Below, piece by piece: positions 1 to 9,000 of a stretch of DNA of 64,000 nt (the first letter of the stretch is position 1; each line of letters starts with the position of its first letter). This DNA is from Devosia sp. Root436 (GTDB lineage: Bacteria; Pseudomonadota; Alphaproteobacteria; Rhizobiales; Devosiaceae). The DNA lies in contig NZ_LMEM01000001.1 of assembly GCF_001426345.1 (NCBI RefSeq), forward strand, positions 706,264 through 770,263, given 5' to 3'. The notes below the pieces were generated by a model, which was not told the origin of the DNA, did no database searches, and worked only from the letters and a program-made list of their open reading frames with translations. A program made the translations under genes and the position numbers.

Positions 1-158
1 AGCGGGTGACGGTGGTCTCGACGCTCACCAGCGCGACGCCGATGATCTCGGACGACCTGCGGCGGCAGGCGGATTTCTTCATCGATGTGGCGGACCTGGC
101 CAAGACGGTGGGAAGGCCACCGAGCACGCGGCCGGTGGTGGCGCCGGTCGAGGAATAG
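1..158 (+). CDS. C-terminal fragment of a NYN-domain (LabA/DUF88-like) protein, partial
   Basis: The frame is open from the window edge to a TAG at 156-158 and encodes about 51 residues. The tail contains the stretch MISDDLRRQADFF followed by IDVADL. I associate this pattern with the C-terminus of NYN-domain proteins (PIN-like putative RNases) that sit beside smpB in Hyphomicrobiales. The catalytic part lies outside the window, so the family call rests on the tail and on synteny. The gene converges on smpB, with a palindromic repeat between the two stop codons. Confidence 0.55.
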   Translation, partial: RVTVVSTLTSATPMISDDLRRQADFFIDVADLAKTVGRPPSTRPVVAPVEE

Positions 159-168
159 GGCTCCGCCC

Positions 169-300
169 GTGCCACGCCCTCGTGGTTCGAGGCTCGCTAC
201 GCTCGCACCTCACCATGAGGGCTACTGGGAACTCGATGTATCATCAGCCCTCATGGTGAGGTGCGCTTCTTCAGCGCCTCGAACCACGAGGGCGTGGCAC
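169..300. repeat. 132-bp nested palindromic element, copy 1
   Basis: The element has perfect 24-bp terminal inverted repeats: GTGCCACGCCCTCGTGG plus TTCGAGG on the left, and its reverse complement on the right. Inside is a second inverted pair (CACCTCACCATGAGGGCT against AGCCCTCATGGTGAGGTG). Related copies lie at 16368-16499 and 32427-32559. This copy is inverted relative to those two. It fills the space between the convergent NYN gene and smpB, and its last base is the first base of the smpB stop codon as read on the + strand. No coding capacity is apparent. Confidence 0.9.
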
Positions 301-797
301 TAGCCCCGCCCGCCTTCCTTCATGATGCGGGATTTGTCGCGGTTCCAGTCGCGGTCGCGCTCGGTGGCGCGCTTGTCGTAGTTCTTCTTACCCTTGCCGA
401 CGCCGATCAGCACCTTGGCGCGGCCCTGGTCGTTGAAGAACAGTTTCAGCGGCACGATGGTATTGCCGGCGCGAGCGACTTCCTGGTCGAGATGGGCCAG
501 TTGTTTCTTCGATACCAGGAGTTTGCGCGGGCGGCGTTCTTCGTGGTTGAAGCGGTTGGCCTGCAGATATTCGGGGATATGTGCATTGATGAGCCACAGC
601 TCGCCCCGTTCGGGGGAGGCGTAGGATTCGGTGATCTGCGCCTTGCCGAGACGCAACGACTTGACCTCGGTGCCGGTCAGCACCAGGCCCGCCTCCATAG
701 TCTCGCCGATCTCGTAGTCATAGCGCGATCGGCGGTTTTCAGCCACGAGACCGTGGCTGATGATGCCGTTCTTCGCTTTGTCGTTCTTGGGGGCCAT
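300..797 (-). CDS. smpB: SsrA-binding protein SmpB
   Basis: This is a full-length (165 aa) SmpB, the cytoplasmic partner of tmRNA in rescue of stalled ribosomes. Visible family features are the N-terminal [21 protein letters not shown] segment, the [14 protein letters not shown] motif and [10 protein letters not shown], which build the tmRNA-binding barrel. The basic C-terminal tail ([16 protein letters not shown] followed by NRDKSRIMK) inserts into the mRNA channel. The usual DKR(x)xxKxRDW-type tail is intact. It lies downstream of dapA on the same strand, the order common in Hyphomicrobiales, but a palindromic repeat separates the two genes. Confidence 0.98.
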   Translation of the reverse strand: MAPKNDKAKNGIISHGLVAENRRSRYDYEIGETMEAGLVLTGTEVKSLRLGKAQITESYASPERGELWLINAHIPEYLQANRFNHEERRPRKLLVSKKQLAHLDQEVARAGNTIVPLKLFFNDQGRAKVLIGVGKGKKNYDKRATERDRDWNRDKSRIMKEGGRG

Positions 798-856
798 ATC
801 CGTTATCTAGTCGCCGCCGCTGCAATTTACCACTGTCTCACTCCCCCTTCACCCGA

Positions 857-924
857 GTCATTCCCGCGAAAGCGGGAATCTCACTTCATCCGGCAAGGGA
901 GATTCCCGCTTTCGCGGGAATGAC
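857..924. repeat. Palindromic repeat with ATTCCCGCGAAAGCGGGAAT arms
   Basis: A 24-bp segment at 857-880 recurs as its exact reverse complement at 901-924. Each arm is itself a palindrome centred on CGCGAAAGCG. The structure can form one long hairpin or two short ones. It fills the smpB-dapA gap and resembles extragenic palindromic repeats that are abundant in proteobacterial genomes. It may act as a transcript end or an mRNA-stabilising hairpin downstream of dapA. Confidence 0.85.
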
Positions 925-949
925 CCCGTGGAACAAGGATACGGGCGTT

Positions 950-1825
950 CTACAGCAATCCGGCATGCCGCATTGCAAAGTCCACGGCCTGTTCGGTTTC
1001 CCTGGCAACCGGCACCAGCGGCAGGCGCAACTCGTTGGCGCAGCGGTTGAGGCGGCTGGCGGCATATTTCACCGCGGTCGGATTGGGCTCCATGAACAGG
1101 TTCTTGTGCAGGTGCACCAGCTTGTCCTGCACAAGCAGCGCGCCCTTGAAGTCCCCCGCAAGCGACAATTCCTGCATCTGCGAGCACAGGCGCGGCGCGA
1201 TGTTGGAGGTGACCGAAATGCAGCCATGGCCGCCATGGGCGTTGAAGGCAAGCGCGGTAATGTCCTCGCCCGAGAGCAGAATGAAATCCTTACCCAGCTT
1301 GTCGCGCTGCAGGCTCGCCCGGCCCAGATCGGCCGTCGCGTCCTTGACGCCGATAATATTGGCATGGGCGTCGCGCAGGCGGGCGATGGTATCGATGGTG
1401 AGATCGACCACGGTGCGGCCGGGGACGCTGTAGAGGATGACCGGGATGCCCACCGCCCTGGCCACCGCGGAGAAATGCTGGAACATGCCCTCCTGGTTGG
1501 GCTTGTTGTAATAGGGCACGATGGAAAGCACGGCGTCGGCACCGGCCTTTTCGGCGAACCTGGCCAATTCCACGGCCTCGGCAGTGGAATTGGACCCCGC
1601 CCCGGCAATCACCGGCACGCGCTTGTTGGCGACCTCGATGGCGATTTCCACCACGCGGCGGTGTTCTTCGTGGCTGACGGTGGGGCTTTCGCCCGTGGTG
1701 CCGACCGGCACCAGGCCATGCGTGCCCTCGGCAATCTGCCAATCGACAAAGCTGGCGAAGGCTTTCTCATCGACATTCCCGTTACGCATGGGAGTGATGA
1801 GCGCCGTAATCGATCCTCGCAGCAT
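950..1825 (-). CDS. dapA: 4-hydroxy-tetrahydrodipicolinate synthase
   Basis: This 291-residue protein catalyses condensation of pyruvate with aspartate semialdehyde, the first committed step of lysine and meso-diaminopimelate synthesis. Family signatures include [10 protein letters not shown] at 42-51, YYNKP at 105-109, the LYSVPGR segment with Tyr132 and Arg137, and the Schiff-base lysine Lys161 in GVKDATA. The length is normal for the class I aldolase family. It is transcribed away from the lytic transglycosylase gene. Its product feeds the peptidoglycan peptide, which fits the cell-wall theme of the window. Confidence 0.96.
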   Translation of the reverse strand: MLRGSITALITPMRNGNVDEKAFASFVDWQIAEGTHGLVPVGTTGESPTVSHEEHRRVVEIAIEVANKRVPVIAGAGSNSTAEAVELARFAEKAGADAVLSIVPYYNKPNQEGMFQHFSAVARAVGIPVILYSVPGRTVVDLTIDTIARLRDAHANIIGVKDATADLGRASLQRDKLGKDFILLSGEDITALAFNAHGGHGCISVTSNIAPRLCSQMQELSLAGDFKGALLVQDKLVHLHKNLFMEPNPTAVKYAASRLNRCANELRLPLVPVARETEQAVDFAMRHAGLL

Positions 1826-2078
1826 TTGTCGAGATGTCCTTGGTTTTGGGTGCCACAGTTCAGCCGTGGCGGGATGGTAGGGACGGCCTTGGTGGCGGCC
1901 GGCTTTGCGTGGCGCACCATACTTTCACTTGGCTGCCACGACAACGTTTTCGTTGGCGGCGGCCAGCAGGGATCGTCGGCGCGGCAACCCGGTGTTTACC
2001 CGAATGGGGTAAGGATGGGTTAACCGCAAGGATGGGGGCTCCTTGCTGGAAACGTATTGCGTACCGGCAGGACACCAG

Positions 2079-4103
2079 ATGAAGCGGCAGTTCAGCGCCG
2101 GCCTCATCGCGGCGGTTTTGGGTCTGGCGAGCTTTGCCCCCCTCTTCCTAGCGAAGGCCAATGACGGGATCGACAGGACCATCACCGGTTCGGTGCGGGT
2201 CGATGCCGGCACCCCGGCGGGTGATGCAAGGGGGTCGGCTGCGTTCCGCGCCGCGCTCGATGTGTTGCTGGGCGGCGATCCGGTGGCGGCCTATGCGCAG
2301 GCGCGCCGCCTGCCCGACGATGTCGAGCGCCGGACGATCCAGTGGGCCGCGATCTATTTCAATGCCGGCAAGATCGACTACCCTTCCATCCAGAGCTTTG
2401 CCGCCGACGCGCCGGATTTTGCCCCCGCCAGCATCTATCGCACCCGGATCGAGCAATCGCTGGCCAGGGCCGAGCCTGGCGCGGCCGATGTCGTGGCGGC
2501 CCTGGGCGGCGCCATGCCCAATACGATCGACGGGCAGATCATGCTGGCAGAAGCCTATCTGGCGCAGGGCGAAACCAGCCGCGCCACCAGCATCGCCAGG
2601 AGCCTGTGGATCGACAATTTCCTCACCGAGACGCAGGAAGCCACGGTCATCGACAAGTTGGGCAGTCTCTTTGATCGCGATGCCCATTGGGCGCGGGCCA
2701 TGCACCTGATGATGCACGACCGGGCGCGGGGCAGCGAGCGATTGCTGCCCTATCTCTCCGAGGCGCAGAAGTCGCTGGTGGTGGCGCGGGCGGCGGTGTC
2801 GCGCAACGATGCCGATGCCAAGGCGCTGCTCGACAAGGTCGATCCCGCCATGCAGGCCAACCCGGTCTTCATCTTCTCGCGTGCGCAGCGGGCGCGGCAG
2901 TTTGAATTGTGGGAGAGCGCGGTGGACTGGCTGGCCAGGGCGCCGGATGCGGTGCCCGATGCCGAAGAGTGGTGGTATGAGCGGCGGACGCTGCTGCGCA
3001 AGCTGCTCGATATCGGCCAGCCGGGCCTCGCCTATCGCGCAGCGGCCGACTACAACAAGGGGCCCGAGGGACGGCTGGTGGAGGCCCATTTCCACGCCGG
3101 CTGGATCGCCCTGTCCTTCCTCGACGATGCCGGCGGCGCCAAGGCGCATTTCACCGCCATGGCCGCGCTTTCGACCCTGCCGGACAGCGTGACCCAGGCC
3201 AATTACTGGCTGGCGCGGGCCAATATCAAGCTGGGCGACACCGCAGCGGCGCACGCCGCCTTCGAGGCGGCAGCGCAGTATGGCAATGTCTATTATGGCC
3301 AACTGGCGCGAGCCGAACTGGGCCGGGCGGCCGTCGATCTCCGCCCCCTGCCCGACTGGCGGCAGAGCCAGGCGCTGTTCGACGGCAACCCCATCGTGCG
3401 GGCGGTTCGTCTGCTCACGGCCAATGGCCAGGCCGGCATGGCGGTGCCGCTGCTGCGCAATTTCAGCAACGGGCTGAGTGCTGGCGGGGACATGCTGCTG
3501 GCGGCGCGGCTGGCGCAGGAAATCGGCGCGCAACATGTGGCTATCGCCATTGCCAACACCGCCGATCAGCGCGGCACACCGCTCGACCTGTTCAGCTTCC
3601 CCAAGGACGGATTGCCCTCCGACGCGCAACTGGCGGCCGACCGGGCCGCCGTCTATGCCATCGCCCGACAGGAATCGATGTTCCAGGTCGATGCCGTCTC
3701 CTCAGCCGGAGCTCGTGGGCTGATGCAGCTGATGCCGGGTACGGCGCAGGATGTGGCGCGCAAGGTGGGCGTCGACTATTCGGCCAGCAGGCTGGTGAGC
3801 GATGGCGCCTATAATGCGCTGCTGGGCTCGACCTATCTCGGCGCACAGCTCGACCGTTATGACGGCTCGCTGGTGCTGGCGGCAGCGGCCTATAATGCCG
3901 GGCCGGGCAATGCCGACAAATGGATCAACGCCTATGGCGATCCGCGTGCCGACAATGTCGATCCGGTGATCTGGGTCGAGCTGATCCCGTTCCAGGAGAC
4001 GCGAACCTATGTGAAGCGGGTGCTGGGCAATTACCTGGTCTATCGCCAGCGGCTGGGCGACAGCCCGGTGACGCTGCAGCAGGCCTTGCGGACGATACGG
4101 TAG
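2079..4103 (+). CDS. Soluble lytic murein transglycosylase (SLT family)
   Basis: This 674-residue secreted protein starts at the ATG at 2079, which gives a clean signal peptide (MKRQFSAGLIAAVLGLASF then an AKA cleavage region). A TTG 12 codons upstream is less likely. Most of the protein is an alpha-helical superhelical domain of Slt70 type. The C-terminal goose-lysozyme-like domain begins near residue 525 with AIARQES, where Glu532 is the predicted catalytic acid, followed by GARGLMQLMPGTA and AAAAYNAGPGN. Enzymes of this family cut glycan strands to release 1,6-anhydro-muropeptides, the substrates used by the NagZ and AnmK encoded further along the window. Confidence 0.93.
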   Translation: MKRQFSAGLIAAVLGLASFAPLFLAKANDGIDRTITGSVRVDAGTPAGDARGSAAFRAALDVLLGGDPVAAYAQARRLPDDVERRTIQWAAIYFNAGKIDYPSIQSFAADAPDFAPASIYRTRIEQSLARAEPGAADVVAALGGAMPNTIDGQIMLAEAYLAQGETSRATSIARSLWIDNFLTETQEATVIDKLGSLFDRDAHWARAMHLMMHDRARGSERLLPYLSEAQKSLVVARAAVSRNDADAKALLDKVDPAMQANPVFIFSRAQRARQFELWESAVDWLARAPDAVPDAEEWWYERRTLLRKLLDIGQPGLAYRAAADYNKGPEGRLVEAHFHAGWIALSFLDDAGGAKAHFTAMAALSTLPDSVTQANYWLARANIKLGDTAAAHAAFEAAAQYGNVYYGQLARAELGRAAVDLRPLPDWRQSQALFDGNPIVRAVRLLTANGQAGMAVPLLRNFSNGLSAGGDMLLAARLAQEIGAQHVAIAIANTADQRGTPLDLFSFPKDGLPSDAQLAADRAAVYAIARQESMFQVDAVSSAGARGLMQLMPGTAQDVARKVGVDYSASRLVSDGAYNALLGSTYLGAQLDRYDGSLVLAAAAYNAGPGNADKWINAYGDPRADNVDPVIWVELIPFQETRTYVKRVLGNYLVYRQRLGDSPVTLQQALRTIR

Positions 4104-4158
4104 GCCTGTTCAAAACCGATCCCGAATAGCGGGTTGCCCAACCTTGGAGAGGTGTGCC

Positions 4159-4264
4159 CTTTGCCCTCCCTCCCCCTTTAGGAGAGGGATCGAGGGAGGG
4201 GGTCCATCGGTGGACCACGGAACCACCCCCTCCCCGGCCCTCCCCTCAAGGGGGAGGGAGGGCA
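4159..4264. repeat. C-rich intergenic palindromic repeat
   Basis: A CCCTCCC-rich left part and a GGGGGAGGGAGGGC right part surround the motif GTCCATCGGTGGAC. The segment folds on itself and lies between the lytic transglycosylase and the alpha/beta hydrolase gene. Similar C-rich and G-rich palindromes recur near 25.2, 31.3, 50.4, 55.8 and 62.9 kb. Confidence 0.7.
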
Positions 4265-4351
4265 AAAGCCAGAAACTCTGCATGCCAACAAGCTGCTCTG
4301 CTCAGAATCCTGTCCCAAAAGCGCTTGAGATATCGCGGTGCCTGCCCCTAA

Positions 4352-5293
4352 ATGGCGACCATGCCGCGCACCGTCCCAACCGATCACCCCGCCTTCGCGC
4401 CCCTGCCCGCGACCCATGTGGTGCTTGCCGGGGGCGTTCGTGCCGCCGTGCATGTGTCCGGGCAATTGTCGGGCCGGCGGCTGCCGGTGATCTGCATTCC
4501 GGGCTACCAGCGCAATATGAGCGACTTCACCGAATTCGCGGCCTATTTCCGCCGGGTGGGCGGCGGGGACTGGCCGGTGGTGCTGCTCGATCTGCCGGGA
4601 CGTGGCCGCGCCGATGACCGGAAAAGGTCCGGTGACTATGGCTCGCTGGCCGATGCAGTCGATGTGGCTTCAGTGCTGGCGGCTTTGGGGATTGGGCGGG
4701 TCATCGTGCTGGGCCAGGGGCATGGCGGTCAGGTCGCCATGACGCTGGCGGCGCGACACCCGCTGCTGATCGTCGGCACTATACTGCTCGATTCCGGGCC
4801 GGTGACGGATTCGCGCGGCATCGTGCGGCTGCGCAGTAACCTGGCGCATGTCGAGGCGCTGCGCGGCGCCAAGGCGGTGACAGCAGGCTTCCGGCGCATC
4901 CTGGGCGGAGATTATCCGGGCCTGCCCGATGACCGGCTCGACACCCTGATCGGCCGCAACCATTTCATCGACCGGCGCGGCCGTGCCCGCCCGCTCTATG
5001 ACCAGCGACTGATCGACGCGCTGGCGAGCATCAATTTCGACGATGTGCTTATGGCGCAATGGCCGATGTTCGACGCGCTGACCTGCGCACCGCTGATGCT
5101 GCTGCGCACGCAGCTGACCGATCAGCTGCGGCGCGAAACCTTCGACGAAATGACCCGCCGCCGCCCCGATGCGGTGGCCCTCACCATTGCCGGCCAGGGC
5201 TCCCCGGCTCTGTTCGACCAGCGCGAGGAAATCGAGGCAGTGGCCGAGTTCGTCCTGCAGACCAGCGCGCGGGCGCTGGGACGGGCAGCGTAG
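4352..5293 (+). CDS. Alpha/beta hydrolase fold protein lacking the canonical nucleophile serine
   Basis: The 313-residue protein has the alpha/beta hydrolase pattern: VICIPGYQRNMSDF as the oxyanion loop, VVLLDLPGRGRAD after strand 4, and a nucleophile-elbow region. The elbow reads LGQGHGGQVAM, so the residue where GxSxG enzymes carry Ser is Gly (DNA ctg ggc cag ggg cat ggc ggt). A TILLDSGP segment follows. The protein is either non-hydrolytic or uses another residue. There is no signal peptide. No strong Shine-Dalgarno is seen, and the second Met at 4361 is an alternative start. Substrate unknown. Confidence 0.7.
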   Translation: MATMPRTVPTDHPAFAPLPATHVVLAGGVRAAVHVSGQLSGRRLPVICIPGYQRNMSDFTEFAAYFRRVGGGDWPVVLLDLPGRGRADDRKRSGDYGSLADAVDVASVLAALGIGRVIVLGQGHGGQVAMTLAARHPLLIVGTILLDSGPVTDSRGIVRLRSNLAHVEALRGAKAVTAGFRRILGGDYPGLPDDRLDTLIGRNHFIDRRGRARPLYDQRLIDALASINFDDVLMAQWPMFDALTCAPLMLLRTQLTDQLRRETFDEMTRRRPDAVALTIAGQGSPALFDQREEIEAVAEFVLQTSARALGRAA

Positions 5294-5325
5294 AAGGCCG
5301 ATCTCCTCTGACCTAACGGGTGACT

Positions 5326-5916
5326 CTAGGCGCTGACCCCGACCTTGCCGAGGTCCACGGCCTGCTCTACCCAGCGCTCGCGGCGGATGCGGCCCTTGAA
5401 GGCCAGTTGCGCCTCGACCCAGTCGATATTGGCCTTGCTCCAACCGGCGATCTGATCGATGTGGAAAACACCCAAGGCATGAAGCGATGCTTCAATTTTC
5501 GGGCCGATTCCCTTGATCTGCTTGAGATTGTCCGCGCCCCCACTGCGTGGAGCGGTCAGGGTCGCAGGCTTAGGATCGGCCGACTTCGTCTTGCCGCGCG
5601 GCGTGGCCGGTGGCTTGATGGCAGGTTTTTCAGGCGCCGCTTTCCGGGCAATGGCCGCTGCCGGCTGCATGGGTCTGGCGGGTGGTGGCGGCGGCCTGAC
5701 CGGCAAGTCCTCGACGCTGGCGGCAAGGCGCGCCGCCGGGCTGCGCGAGCGCCGGGGCTCGGGCGGAGCGGCAACAGCCTCGAGGGCAGGCACGACCCGC
5801 CGCGTGCCGCGTGCGGCATGGAGTATGCGGCGGGTGGCATAGCCGGCCATGCAGCCGAACAAATAGGCTGCCAGCAGCAGCAGTCCTGTTTCGACGATAT
5901 GGGCCAGGTTGGTCAC
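5326..5916 (-). CDS. Membrane-anchored helix-hairpin-helix protein
   Basis: The 196-residue protein probably starts at the GTG at 5916, 7 bp after the stop of a small membrane-protein gene. The longest open frame reaches 6006 but would overlap that gene. Residues about 5-25 form one transmembrane helix (VETGLLLLAAYLFGCMAGYA). A long Pro/Ala/Lys-rich linker follows. The C-terminal 70 residues carry a helix-hairpin-helix motif (NLKQIKGIGPKIEASLHALG, then FHIDQIAGWS), as in flap-endonuclease-like or NADH-dehydrogenase-subunit-E-like bacterial proteins. Such domains bind DNA or mediate protein contacts; the function here is unknown. It is the last gene of the OmpA-like operon. Confidence 0.7.
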   Translation of the reverse strand: MTNLAHIVETGLLLLAAYLFGCMAGYATRRILHAARGTRRVVPALEAVAAPPEPRRSRSPAARLAASVEDLPVRPPPPPARPMQPAAAIARKAAPEKPAIKPPATPRGKTKSADPKPATLTAPRSGGADNLKQIKGIGPKIEASLHALGVFHIDQIAGWSKANIDWVEAQLAFKGRIRRERWVEQAVDLGKVGVSA

Positions 5917-5923
5917 GCTGGCC

Positions 5924-6037
5924 TCACGACTTTGGTGGCGCAAAGCTGCGCCAGCCGACGACAAGGCCGATGAGCCCCGCCCCCGCCAGATAGGGCCAGT
6001 AAACACCCAGCAGATAGAACAGCGAATTCCAGGTCAT
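5924..6037 (-). CDS. 37-residue single-pass membrane protein
   Basis: This small reading frame (ATG at 6037, TGA at 5924-5926) encodes 37 residues starting MTWNSLFYLLGVYWPYL. It has one hydrophobic span rich in Gly, Leu and Val, then a short basic tail ending FAPPKS. A GGAGG sequence lies 5 bp upstream of the ATG. It sits 13 bp after the OmpA-like stop and its stop is 7 bp before the helix-hairpin-helix GTG start, so the three form an operon. The spacing, Shine-Dalgarno and clean membrane segment support a real gene. No family recognised. Confidence 0.7.
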   Translation of the reverse strand: MTWNSLFYLLGVYWPYLAGAGLIGLVVGWRSFAPPKS

Positions 6038-6050
6038 CGCCTCCGCCGCG

Positions 6051-9000
6051 TCAATAATGCTCCGGCTGCACAGTCACCACGATGCGCCGGTTGAGCCGTT
6101 TCCCCTGCGCCGTATCATTGTCCGCAATGGGTGCGGTTTCGCCATAGCCGACCGCATAGAGCCGCGCCGGCGTGACACCGCGCGATACCAGCGCATTGAC
6201 CACGGCCTCGGCGCGCGCCACCGACAGCGCCAGGTTGAGGGCCTCGTCGCCATCGGCGTCGGTATGGCCCTCGATATGCACAACCGCATCGGGACAGGCT
6301 TTCAGATCCAGCACCAGTTCATCCAGCGCCGCATCGGACCCGGCGGCGATCAGGGCCGCTCCCGACTGGAACAGGATGGAATTGCGGGCCGAGAACTCGG
6401 CGATGGGCGCAGCGCAGGCCGATATATCGACCGAAATCGGCTCAACCGGTTCCGCCGGCGGGGGCGGCGCAGGCTCAGGGGGTGGCGGCGGCAGGTCGAT
6501 AGCGGTCGTCCAGACCGCCTCGCCCGGATCGGCAGCAATCGCCGCCAGCACCGCCTCGCGCGCACCGGCATCGGCGGCGACGCCCCGCAGGGACCATTGG
6601 CCTCTGGTGAAGTCGAGCTGCCCTTCGGAGAGGTATAACAATGCCCGCAGGCCAGTTTCGGCACTGGGAAGGAAGGTCTCGGGCGCACCATCGGCCACCG
6701 AAAGCGCCGCGACATCGCCATCGCTGATGGCGGCAAAGTAGCGCAAAGCCGGGTCGGACGGCACCTGCCCGCTCAGAATGACGGCATCCGCAGCGCGACG
6801 CACCGAGAAGGCGTAGTCCGGATTTACCGCCACTGGTTCGGGCTCCGCAGCGGGTTCGGGTTCCACGGCAGGCTCAGGCGCTACGGCAGGTTCGGGTTCA
6901 ACGACCGCCTCTGCCGTCGGCGCGACAGCAGGTTCGGGCGCGGTCAGCGCGAGGGTCCAGCCCGCGGGCGGCGTGGTCGCCGCGGCAATGGCGGCATCGA
7001 TCGCAGCCGCGGCATCGGGGCCGGCCAGCGTGCCGCTGACCGTCCAGGCTGCGCCGTCGAAGCTCACGCTGCCGTCGGAAAGGGCCGCCAGCGCGCCGAG
7101 GGCGGCCAGCAGGTCATCGGCAAATCCCGGCGGCGCCGTGGGGTCGATGGTCGTCTCGTCGCTGACTTCGCCCCCTGCCCGCACCACCAGAAATCGCTGC
7201 AGCGACCGGACCGGCACGCGACCGGTGAAGGTCATCGCGCCGTCGGCCGCCTTGGTCGCCGACCATATATAAGATGTGGTGGCCACCGGCTCGGGCGCCG
7301 GCGCCGTGATGGCGACGGACCAGCCGCTGCTGTCGGTTGCGGCGGCCAGCGCCGCCAGCACAGCATCGCGCTGGGCCTCCGACGCGGCGCGGCCACTGAG
7401 CGACCAGCCCGAGCCGTCGAAGCCGATTTCGCCTTCTTCAAGCGCCAGTACCGCGTCGAGCCCGGCCGTGGCTGCGGCCACGAAATCGTCCGGCGCGCCC
7501 AGGCCCAGTTCGGTGGCATCGGCAACGGATTCGCCTGCGTGAACAGCGAGATAGCTCTTGAAGCTCTGGCTGGGCACATGCCCCATCAGGCTGACGCCAT
7601 CGCCCGTCCGCGTGGCCGACCAGGTATAGGGCGCGATCTGCGGAACGTCTGGCGGCGGCTGGGCGACTGCCATGGACCAGCCGGCAGAAGCCAATTGCCG
7701 CGCGACGAAATCGGCCTCGATGGCGCCTTTGTCGATCGCCGAATTGGCCGTGCCGGTCACCGTCCAGCCCAGGCCGTCATAGGCCACGCTGCCGTCGCGC
7801 AGCCAGTGCAGCAGGCCAATGGCGGTTTCGGCAGACGCCACGAAGCCGTTCGGCTCGCCGGAGGCGTAAGTCATTGATTCCATTGCGCCTGCTCCCGCAA
7901 TAGCGAGCAATGCCGCCTCATCAGCGGCATTGGGAACAAGGCCGGAAAGGGCGATGGCGGCCGCATCCTTGGTCGCGGTCCATTGGTAGGCACTGGCGCG
8001 CGGGGCCAGAATTTCGGCCCGCGCCAGCACCAGGCCCTGCGGAGCCCCCGCCGCCACCATGGCCAGCAGCGCATCATAGTCGGCGCCGGACCGGGCCGTG
8101 CCGGCAAGGGTCAGCACATTGTCGCGCAGGGCGATGCGCCCTTCGCTCATCAGTTCGAGCGCGTCGAGGCCGAAATCGGCGCCCGACCGGTAGCGCTCGG
8201 GCGTGCCCCGGCCCAGCTTGAGGTAGCTGGTATCGGCGCCGTCGCGCTGGCCGAAAGCCTCGCGCGTGGCTTCGTCGGGCACATAGCCGTCGAACACCAC
8301 GACGCCGCCGGCCTGGCGCGTCGCGCTCATCCAGTAATCGTCGATCCGCGGCGGTTCGAGCACCACGATGGTTCCCGATGGTTCCAGCGTATCGACGATG
8401 CCCTGCGCGATCTCGAGCGTCGCAGGTGCCCCGGCAAGGGTGCTCTGGCCGTCGGTGATACTGGCCGTGCCATATTCGAGACGTGCCAGCTGCTCGATAA
8501 GGCTTTGGGAAAGGTCAGCAAAACCAGTGGGTTCGCCCGATCCCAGCGCCAATCCGGTGGCGACCTGCGCGCCGGCAACATCAGCCGTGCGGTAGCGCTC
8601 GGCCAGGGCGTCATCGGGCACGAAGCCGGAAATATCGATGCGCTTGCCATCGAAGCTGGCATTCCACCGATAGGGCGACACCAGCGCCGGGACGATATTG
8701 ACGTCGCCCAGGGTGACGCCCGCCGGAGCCCCCGCGCGCATGACGATCAGCAGGTCGCGAAAAGCGCGCTCGGACTTGGCCCGGCCATCAAGGCTGACCG
8801 TCAGGTCGGACAGCACGGCTTCGCCCTGGTCGAAATATTGCAGCTGGTCGATGGCAAATTCGGCCCCGGACACCCAGATGCGGCGATCCGGCATGCCCGA
8901 CCGCAGGTCCAGGCCGGCCTGCTCCAGCCCCGCAAGCGTCAACAGGCGCTGCCGTGTCGTGTCATCCGGCACGGCGCCCGAAAGGTCGAGAACACCCTGG

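Noticed and set aside
261..923. 220-residue + strand frame across smpB
   Set aside because: It is a shadow of smpB on the opposite strand, running from one palindromic repeat into another, with no ribosome site and no family signature.
2148..3629. 493-residue minus-strand frame opposite the lytic transglycosylase
   Set aside because: High-GC shadow frame, rich in Arg, Gly and His; the + strand protein has a signal peptide and catalytic motifs.
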